From: Pseudomonadota bacterium
GTDB taxonomy: Bacteria; Pseudomonadota; Alphaproteobacteria; Acetobacterales; Acetobacteraceae
DNA: 64,000 nt
Direction: 5' to 3'
NCBI GenBank assembly: GCA_021845595.1
Contig: JAJZVV010000005.1
Span: 142,943-206,942, forward strand
The position numbers and the translations under genes are program-made. Positions 58,485-64,000 of the stretch are shown in pieces. The notes under the pieces are model-generated. The model had not been told where the DNA came from and made no database searches. It saw only the letters and a list, made by a program, of their open reading frames with translations. The number at the start of each line of letters is the position of its first letter. Position 1 is the first letter of the stretch.

Positions 58485-59504
58485 GTGATCATCCAGAGAA
58501 ACTGGCAGTCTCTGATCAAGCCGGAGAAGCTCGGCGTGGAGACCGGCGCGCAGCGTGGGCGCGTCGCGACGATCGTCGCCGAGCCGCTCGAGCGCGGCTT
58601 CGGCATGACCCTCGGCAACGCGATCCGGCGGATTCTGATCTCCTCGCTTCAGGGCGCGGCCGTGACGGCGATCAAGATCGACGGCGTGCTGCACGAGTTC
58701 AGCTCGGTTCCCGGCGTGCGCGAGGACGTCACCGACATCGTGCTCAATGTGAAGCAGCTGGCGCTGCGCATGCACGGCGAGGGACCGAAGCGCATGTCGC
58801 TGACCGCGGTCGGGCCCGGCGAAGTCACGGCGCGGCAGATCGAGGCCGGGCACGACATCGAGATCATGAACCCCGATCTGGTGATCTGCACGCTCGACGA
58901 TGGCGTGCGGCTGGGGATGGAATTCACGGTCAATCTCGGCAAGGGCTATGTCGCCGCGGCGCTCAATCGGGAGGAGGACAGCCCGATCGGACTGATCCCG
59001 GTCGATGCCATCTACTCCCCGGTGCGGCGGGTCGCCTACCGTGTCGAGCCGACGCGCGTCGGCCAGGTTACCGACTACGACCGGCTGCTCCTCACCGTCG
59101 AGACCAACGGCGCCGTCGGGCCCGAGGATGCCGTGGCGCTCGCCGCCCGCATCCTGCAGGACCAGCTCCAGCTCTTCATCAATTTCGAAGAGCCGCAGCT
59201 GATGCGCGAGGACATGCCGCACGAGGATCTGCCGTTCAACCGCAACCTGCTGCGCAAGGTGGACGAACTCGAGCTCTCGGTGCGCAGCGCCAACTGCCTG
59301 AAGAACGACAACATCGTCTATATCGGCGACCTGGTGCAGAAATCCGAGCAGGAAATGCTGCGCACGCCGAACTTCGGGCGGAAATCGCTGAACGAAATCA
59401 AGGAAGTTCTGGCGACCATGGGTCTCTCGCTCGGAATGGCCGTGCCGGGCTGGCCGCCGGAGAACGTGGAAGACATGGCCAAGCGGCTGGAAGAGCCGTT
59501 CTGA
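58485..59504 (+). CDS. rpoA: DNA-directed RNA polymerase subunit alpha
   Basis: 339 residues, GTG start. The N-terminal assembly domain has [28 protein letters not shown]. After a linker, the C-terminal UP-element/activator domain has [14 protein letters not shown] sequence ([20 protein letters not shown]), [19 protein letters not shown] and GLSLGM. Confidence 0.97.
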   Translation: MIIQRNWQSLIKPEKLGVETGAQRGRVATIVAEPLERGFGMTLGNAIRRILISSLQGAAVTAIKIDGVLHEFSSVPGVREDVTDIVLNVKQLALRMHGEGPKRMSLTAVGPGEVTARQIEAGHDIEIMNPDLVICTLDDGVRLGMEFTVNLGKGYVAAALNREEDSPIGLIPVDAIYSPVRRVAYRVEPTRVGQVTDYDRLLLTVETNGAVGPEDAVALAARILQDQLQLFINFEEPQLMREDMPHEDLPFNRNLLRKVDELELSVRSANCLKNDNIVYIGDLVQKSEQEMLRTPNFGRKSLNEIKEVLATMGLSLGMAVPGWPPENVEDMAKRLEEPF

Positions 59505-59528
59505 CCGGCGGCAAGGGAGTAAAGCGCA

Positions 59529-59951
59529 ATGCGTCACGGAGTTGCCGGTCGTAAGCTCGGCGTCACCTCGAGCCATCGCCTGGCCATGTTCCGCAACATG
59601 GCGGTGGCGTTGTTGAAACACGAGCAGATCACGACGACGCTGCCGAAGGCCAAGGAACTTCGCCCGGTGGCCGAGAAGCTGATCACGCTCGGCAAGCGCG
59701 GTGGCATGCATGCGCGCCGCCAGGCCTACGCGGAGCTGCGCGACGACCGCATCGTCGCCAAGCTGTTCGGCGCCTTGGCCGAGCGGTATCGCGCGCGTGC
59801 GGGTGGCTACACCCGGGTGCTCAAGGCCGGTGTCCGCTATGGCGACGCCGCGAGCATGGCGGTGATCGAACTGGTCGATCGCGACCCGCTGGCCAAGGGC
59901 CAGGATTCCGGCCCCAAGCCGGCCCCGGACAGTGACGCCGCGACCGAGTGA
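59529..59951 (+). CDS. rplQ: 50S ribosomal protein L17
   Basis: 140 residues. [40 protein letters not shown] and [22 protein letters not shown] identify it. The C-terminus has an extra Lys/Asp/Pro tail. Last gene of the ribosomal block, followed by two hairpins. Confidence 0.96.
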   Translation: MRHGVAGRKLGVTSSHRLAMFRNMAVALLKHEQITTTLPKAKELRPVAEKLITLGKRGGMHARRQAYAELRDDRIVAKLFGALAERYRARAGGYTRVLKAGVRYGDAASMAVIELVDRDPLAKGQDSGPKPAPDSDAATE

Positions 59952-59960
59952 AGGCCTAGG

Positions 59961-60015
59961 CCCGCGCTCGCCCAACGCGGGCGCGGTTTGGGGGCGCCCG
60001 ATCGCTTCGGGCGCC
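59961..60015 (+). terminator. Double hairpin terminating the rpsM-rplQ operon
   Basis: First stem CCCGCG (59961-59966)/CGCGGG (59976-59981), followed by GCGCGGTTTG. Second stem GGCGCCCG (59993-60000)/CGGGCGCC (60008-60015). Two consecutive stems right after the last ribosomal gene fit a terminator, though T-runs are short. Confidence 0.6.
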
Positions 60016-60098
60016 GTGCCCGGCGGGAGCGGGCTTCCGTGATCCCCCGGTGCGGCAGGCCTGCCCTACACGGCTGGGCAGCGCACTGAAATCAAAGG

Positions 60099-60145
60099 CT
60101 AGTGTCCCGGGAATTCGCTTGCGAAGGTTCGAACGGGAACACTAG
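60099..60145. repeat. 47-bp imperfect palindrome bounded by CTAG
   Basis: CTAGTGTCCCG (60099-60109) and CGGGAACACTAG (60134-60145) are inverted repeats with a single inserted A. Between them lies a smaller palindrome TTCGCTTGCGAA. It sits 9 bp upstream of the rarA GTG. It may be a remnant of fused insertion-sequence ends, a small MITE, or a regulatory hairpin. Confidence 0.55.
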
Positions 60146-60154
60146 AACAACGTC

Positions 60155-61522
60155 GTGCCCATCACTCCCAGCCCTGACGCCGCGGCCGACCTGTTCGCCG
60201 CGGCGCCACTCAAGGTGGCCAAGCGGCCGGGGCCGTCGATGGCTTCGGAATCGAGCCTGGGGCCCTTGGCGGATCGGCTGCGCCCGGCCGCGCTCGCCGA
60301 GATCGTCGGGCAGGACCATCTGCTCGGGCCCGAGGGCACGCTGACGCGCATGCTGGAGCGCGGATCCTTGGCGTCGCTGATCCTCTGGGGGCCGCCGGGC
60401 GTCGGCAAGACCACGATCGCCCGACTGCTCGCGGAGACCGCGGGGCGGGATTTCGTCCAGCTCTCGGCGGTGTTCTCCGGCGTCGCCGACCTCAAGCGCG
60501 TGTTCGAGGAGGCCAGAACCCGCAGGCGCGCGGGCCGCGGCACGCTGCTCTTCGTCGACGAAGTGCATCGGTTCAATCGCGCGCAGCAGGATGCGTTCCT
60601 GCCCGTGGTTGAGGACGGCACCGTGGTGCTGGTCGGTGCCACCACCGAGAATCCGTCCTTCGCGCTCAATGGCGCGCTGCTCTCGCGCTGCCAGGTGCTG
60701 GTGTTGCGCCGGCTCGACGACGCTGCGTTGGAGCAGCTCCTGCGCCGCGCCGAGGCGGCGACGGGCCGCGCTCTGCCGCTCTTGCCCGAAGCGCGCGCGG
60801 CGCTGCGCGCGATGGCTGACGGAGACGGCCGCTACGCGCTGAACATGGCCGAGCAGCTCGTGGCGCTGCCAGCGGACACGCCACCGCTGGACGCGGCCGC
60901 CGTCGCCACCCTGCTGGCCCGCCGCGCCGCGCTCTATGACAAGGACCGTGAGGAGCATTACAATCTGATCTCGGCGCTGCATAAGGCGCTGCGTGGATCG
61001 GACCCGGATGCAGGCCTCTACTGGCTGGCGCGCATGCTTGCCGGTGGCGAGGATCCGCGCTTCATCGCCCGCCGCCTCGTGCGCTTCGCCGTCGAGGATG
61101 TCGGGATCGCCGAGCCCCAGGCGCTGGTGCAGGCGCTGGCGGCATGGGAGGCTTATGAGCGGCTGGGCAGCCCGGAGGGCGAGCTGGCGATCGCCCAGGC
61201 GGTGGTGTTCCTGGGCACCGCGCCGAAATCGAACGCGCTCTACGTTGCACTCGGCGCCGCCAACCGGTCGGCGAAGGCTACCGGCAGCCTGATGCCGCCG
61301 GCGCATATCCTCAACGCGCCGACTCGGCTGATGAAGACGCTTGGCTATGGCGCCGGCTACGAATACGACCATGCGGCCGAGGAGGGTTTCTCCGGGCAGA
61401 ATTACTTCCCCGACGGGCTGGAGCGGCAGAATTTCTATCGCCCCAGCGCGCGTGGCTTCGAGCGCGAAGTGGCGCGCCGGCTCGAAGCATGGGCGAAACT
61501 GCGCGCGGAGCGGAGCCGGTGA
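60155..61522 (+). CDS. rarA: Replication-associated recombination protein A (MgsA/WRNIP1 family)
   Basis: 455-residue AAA+ ATPase acting at stalled replication forks. After an N-terminus with PLADRLRPAALAEIVGQDHLLG come Walker A LWGPPGVGKTTIARLL, Walker B LLFVDEVHRFNRAQQDAFLP, sensor 1 VVLVGATTENPSF and the C-terminal tetramerisation region (HAAEEGFSGQNYFPD-like). The GTG start at 60155 is inferred. The downstream pseudouridine synthase starts 2 bp after its stop. Confidence 0.94.
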   Translation: MPITPSPDAAADLFAAAPLKVAKRPGPSMASESSLGPLADRLRPAALAEIVGQDHLLGPEGTLTRMLERGSLASLILWGPPGVGKTTIARLLAETAGRDFVQLSAVFSGVADLKRVFEEARTRRRAGRGTLLFVDEVHRFNRAQQDAFLPVVEDGTVVLVGATTENPSFALNGALLSRCQVLVLRRLDDAALEQLLRRAEAATGRALPLLPEARAALRAMADGDGRYALNMAEQLVALPADTPPLDAAAVATLLARRAALYDKDREEHYNLISALHKALRGSDPDAGLYWLARMLAGGEDPRFIARRLVRFAVEDVGIAEPQALVQALAAWEAYERLGSPEGELAIAQAVVFLGTAPKSNALYVALGAANRSAKATGSLMPPAHILNAPTRLMKTLGYGAGYEYDHAAEEGFSGQNYFPDGLERQNFYRPSARGFEREVARRLEAWAKLRAERSR

Positions 61523-61524
61523 GC

Positions 61525-62544
61525 ATGGAGCAGCGCGCGGTCACGGCGGACGAGGCCGATATCCGGCTCGATCGCTGGTTCCGACGGCATTTTCCGGCGC
61601 TGAAGCAGGGCGCGATCGAGAAACTCTGCCGCACCGGCCAGGTGCGGGTGGACGGGCGGCGTAGCGAGGCGAGTGCCCGGCTCGCGCCCGGGCAGCTGGT
61701 GCGAATTCCGCCGCTGCCAATCCCCGCCCCCGCCGAGGGTCCAGCCCCGGACAGTCCACCGGCACTCGATGCGGCGACGCAGCGAACGCTGGAGGGAATG
61801 ATCCTTTATCGTGACGCGCAGCTGATCGTGCTTGGCAAGCCGGTTGGCCTGCCGGTGCAGGGCGGCCCTGGCATCGTCCGCCATCTCGATGCGTGGCTCG
61901 ACGGGCTGCGCTTCGGCAGTGAACATCGGCCGCGGCTGGTGCACCGGCTCGACCGCGATACCACCGGGGTGCTGGTGGTTGCGCGCAGCCCCGGCGTGGC
62001 GGCGAAGCTCGCGGCCGCCTTCCGCGGGCGTGCGGTGCGCAAGACCTACTGGGCCGTCGTCAGTGGCAGACCGCTGCCGGAAGCCGGCCGGATCGACCGG
62101 CCGCTGGTACGCCGCAAAGCCGAGGGCCATGGCGCGCGCACCGCCCTCGCCGAACCGGGCGATGCCGAAGCTGCCCGCGCCATCACCGACTACCGCACCC
62201 TCGATCATGCGGCGCGCAAGCTGGCCTGGCTCGAACTCACCCCGCTCACCGGCCGGACGCATCAGCTGCGTGTGCATTGTGCCGCGCTCGGCGCGCCCAT
62301 CCTGGGTGATGCCGCCTATGGCGAGCAGCGCAATACCGACGCGCGCGGCTGGCGCAACACTGCGCTCGTCGCCGGGCTCCCCGAGATGCTGCACCTGCAT
62401 GCGCGCCGGCTGGTCCTGCCCCATCCGGAGGGCGGCCTGCTGGAGGTGGAGGCCGATCTGCCGCCGCACATGGCGGAGACGTTCGGGATCCTTGGCTTCG
62501 CCGCGCCGCCCGCAGCCGCGCCGCGGCGCCTGACCGGCGGCTGA
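61525..62544 (+). CDS. RluC/RluD-family pseudouridine synthase
   Basis: 339-residue rRNA pseudouridine synthase. An N-terminal S4 RNA-binding domain (DIRLDRWFRRHFPALKQG) is followed by the catalytic domain with the aspartate motif LVHRLDRDTTGVLVVA and the conserved ELTPLTGRTHQLRVHCAALG. The position most resembles RluC (23S rRNA 955/2504/2580), but RluD cannot be excluded. The ATG at 61525 is chosen; a GTG at 61519 overlaps the rarA stop. Confidence 0.9.
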   Translation: MEQRAVTADEADIRLDRWFRRHFPALKQGAIEKLCRTGQVRVDGRRSEASARLAPGQLVRIPPLPIPAPAEGPAPDSPPALDAATQRTLEGMILYRDAQLIVLGKPVGLPVQGGPGIVRHLDAWLDGLRFGSEHRPRLVHRLDRDTTGVLVVARSPGVAAKLAAAFRGRAVRKTYWAVVSGRPLPEAGRIDRPLVRRKAEGHGARTALAEPGDAEAARAITDYRTLDHAARKLAWLELTPLTGRTHQLRVHCAALGAPILGDAAYGEQRNTDARGWRNTALVAGLPEMLHLHARRLVLPHPEGGLLEVEADLPPHMAETFGILGFAAPPAAAPRRLTGG

Positions 62545-62551
62545 GCGAGCG

Positions 62552-63250
62552 ATGCGCCGCTTCTGGACCCGCGCCGAGGTCGCGTCCTCGCCATCGGGTT
62601 TCGGCATTTTGCTCGACGGTCGGCCGGTGCGTCTGCCGGAAGGTGGCGCCCCGCTGCAGGTTGCAGCGGCTCCGCTTGCCGCCGCCATCGCCGAGGAATG
62701 GCAGGCGGCCGGCGATGAGGTCGCCTATGCCGATCTGCCTCTGACCCGACTGGCCGGTACCGCGCAGGCGCGCGTGGCCCCGGATCAGGCCGCGAGCGTA
62801 GCCGCGTTGGCCGCTTATGGTGCATCGGACCTGCTCTGCTACCGCGCCGAAGCCCCGGCGGAACTGGTCGAGCGCCAGGCGCGGGCTTGGCAGCCCTGGC
62901 TCGACTGGGCGGCGCTGACACTCGACGCGCCGCTATCCGTGACGGCCGGCGTGATGCCGCTGGCTCAACCCGAACTGTCCCTGGCGGCGCTGCGCGCGGC
63001 ACTGCAACGCCAGACGGCCGAGGCACTCACTGCGCTCGGGGTGCTGGTGCCCGCGCTCGGCAGCCTGGTGCTCGGGCTCGCCGTCGCAGACCAGGCGCTG
63101 CTGGCCGAGGACGCGGTGGCGCTGGCCTCGCTCGATGAACTCTTCCAGGCCGAACTCTGGGGCGAGGACGCCGAAGCGGCGGCGCGGCGGCAGAATGTTC
63201 GGGCCGAGGCCCTCCTCGCCGGCCGCTTCCTGGCCCTCGCGCGGGGCTGA
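62552..63250 (+). CDS. ATP12 family chaperone for F1-ATPase assembly
   Basis: 232-residue ATP12-type chaperone, which in mitochondria binds the F1 alpha subunit; alphaproteobacteria carry the homologue. Diagnostic segments are the N-terminal [62 protein letters not shown] and the C-terminal [15 protein letters not shown]. 7 bp after the pseudouridine synthase gene, so probably one transcript. Confidence 0.9.
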   Translation: MRRFWTRAEVASSPSGFGILLDGRPVRLPEGGAPLQVAAAPLAAAIAEEWQAAGDEVAYADLPLTRLAGTAQARVAPDQAASVAALAAYGASDLLCYRAEAPAELVERQARAWQPWLDWAALTLDAPLSVTAGVMPLAQPELSLAALRAALQRQTAEALTALGVLVPALGSLVLGLAVADQALLAEDAVALASLDELFQAELWGEDAEAAARRQNVRAEALLAGRFLALARG

Positions 63251-63254
63251 GCCG

Positions 63255-63521
63255 ATGAGCGCCAAGCGGTTGCGGATCACCGGGCGGGTGCAGGGCGTCG
63301 GCTTTCGCGACTGGATGGTGCGCCGGGCGGCGGCTTTGGGCGTTGCCGGCTGGGTGCGCAACGCCGCCGACGGCAGTGTCGAGGCGCTGGTCGCCGGCGA
63401 AGCCGCCGCTGTGGAGGAACTGCTGCGCGCCTGCCGCCGCGGGCCGCGCTTGGCCGAGGTGGTCAGCATCGAGGAAGACTTGGCCGAGGCGCCGGATCAG
63501 CCCGGCTTTTTGCGACTATAG
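63255..63521 (+). CDS. Acylphosphatase
   Basis: 88-residue enzyme hydrolysing acyl phosphates. The catalytic signature [16 protein letters not shown] contains the key Arg, and [15 protein letters not shown] the key Asn. It starts 4 bp after the ATP12 gene and ends 73 bp before tRNA-Thr. Normal length for the family. Confidence 0.93.
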   Translation: MSAKRLRITGRVQGVGFRDWMVRRAAALGVAGWVRNAADGSVEALVAGEAAAVEELLRACRRGPRLAEVVSIEEDLAEAPDQPGFLRL

Positions 63522-63594
63522 CGGTGGACGGCCCGACCCACATTGCCTTCCGCCGCCCGCGCCGCTATTGGTTGCCGCACGCGATCCCGCCGGC

Positions 63595-63669
<75 letters not shown>

Positions 63670-63760
63670 TAAAAATCAAACGGTTAGCTGGCAGTTCATC
63701 TCGAAACCGTAAGCGCAACGGATTTTTGCGGACCTTTAGCGGACCTGAGAATCGGGGTTT

Positions 63761-64000
63761 TGAACCACCCCGCTTTTGTCGGGGGCTCCAACTCCTGAGA
63801 GGGTGGAGCGATGACAAGCAAGACGGCGAACAAGTGTTCTCCCGAGGTGCGTGATCGCGCCGTGCGGATGGTTCTGGATCACGAGCGCGAGCACCCGTCG
63901 CGCTGGGCGGCCATCGTCTCGATTGCGGCCAAGATCGGCTGCATGGGGCAGACGCTCAACGAATGGCTGAAGAAGGCGGAGCGCGACAGCGGGCGTGTGC
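63761..64000 (+). mobile_element. Left part of an IS3-family insertion sequence
   Basis: A transposase OrfA gene begins at 63811. About 50 bp upstream lies TGAACCACCCCG (63761-63772), of the TG-starting, C-rich kind that forms IS3-family terminal repeats, so the element's left end is placed there with moderate confidence. The AT-rich stretch between tRNA-Thr and this point is not coding; it carries an 8-bp direct repeat GCGGACCT (63728-63735 and 63739-63746). The right end is outside the window. Confidence 0.6.
63811..64000 (+). CDS. IS3-family transposase OrfA (N-terminal part)
   Basis: The first 63 codons of an OrfA-type helix-turn-helix protein (HTH_Tnp_1): [20 protein letters not shown], then [31 protein letters not shown] precedes the ATG. 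The frame runs out of the window; in this family an overlapping orfB with the DDE integrase domain normally follows, expressed by -1 frameshifting. Similar OrfA proteins are common in alphaproteobacterial IS elements. Confidence 0.88.
   Translation, partial: MTSKTANKCSPEVRDRAVRMVLDHEREHPSRWAAIVSIAAKIGCMGQTLNEWLKKAERDSGRV

Overview
The window is GC-rich chromosomal DNA from an alphaproteobacterium, most likely of the Acetobacteraceae/Rhodospirillales. The evidence is the very high GC codon usage, the serB-miaA-ilvB-ilvN-ilvC neighbourhood, an uninterrupted S10-spc-alpha ribosomal block without rpsD, infA or rpmJ, and an ATP12-type F1 assembly chaperone. The genus cannot be fixed from the sequence alone.

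Region 1 (1-12.5 kb) is a compact exopolysaccharide/exosortase (XrtA, PEP-CTERM) locus. A truncated polyprenyl glycosylphosphotransferase runs leftward out of the window. A tRNA-Val gene separates it from a tightly coupled rightward operon: outer-membrane export lipoprotein, chain-length determinant, tyrosine autokinase, beta-barrel protein, ExeA-like ATPase, polysaccharide deacetylase, FemAB-like protein, glycosyltransferase, and an exosortase fused to an EpsI domain. One PEP-CTERM protein, a GDSL hydrolase at 28.6-29.6 kb, is a candidate substrate of that exosortase.

Region 2 (12.6-17 kb) holds polysaccharide accessory genes: a GT2 glycosyltransferase, two WbsX/GH99-like proteins, and a methyltransferase. 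The second WbsX gene and the methyltransferase are less GC-rich than their surroundings. Two related palindromic intergenic repeats lie here.

Region 3 (17-30.4 kb) is mostly housekeeping: secreted phosphoesterase, glycogen-debranching-type glucosidase, Do-family protease, phosphoserine phosphatase, tRNA dimethylallyltransferase, the branched-chain amino-acid genes ilvBNC, the PEP-CTERM hydrolase and an EI24 membrane protein.

Region 4 (30.6-43.3 kb) is accessory metabolism. It has a ribose-type sugar ABC transporter whose ATPase carries an extra C-terminal domain, an orphan beta-class DNA methyltransferase overlapping an SDR gene tail to tail, and a small unknown gene behind a good FNR/FixK-type box. 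Next comes a probable ring-catabolism module: luciferase-like monooxygenase, two alpha/beta hydrolases, a MarR regulator and a BadI-like ring hydrolase. It ends with a pair encoding a cupin-like protein and a diiron oxygenase-like protein.

Region 5 (43.4-60 kb) is the ribosomal protein superoperon from rpsL to rplQ, including tuf, secY, adk and rpoA. fusA, usually between rpsG and tuf, is absent here. Promoters are visible before rpsL and rpsM.

Region 6 (60-64 kb) contains rarA, an RluC/RluD-type pseudouridine synthase, an ATP12 chaperone, acylphosphatase and tRNA-Thr, then the start of an IS3-family element that runs out of the window.
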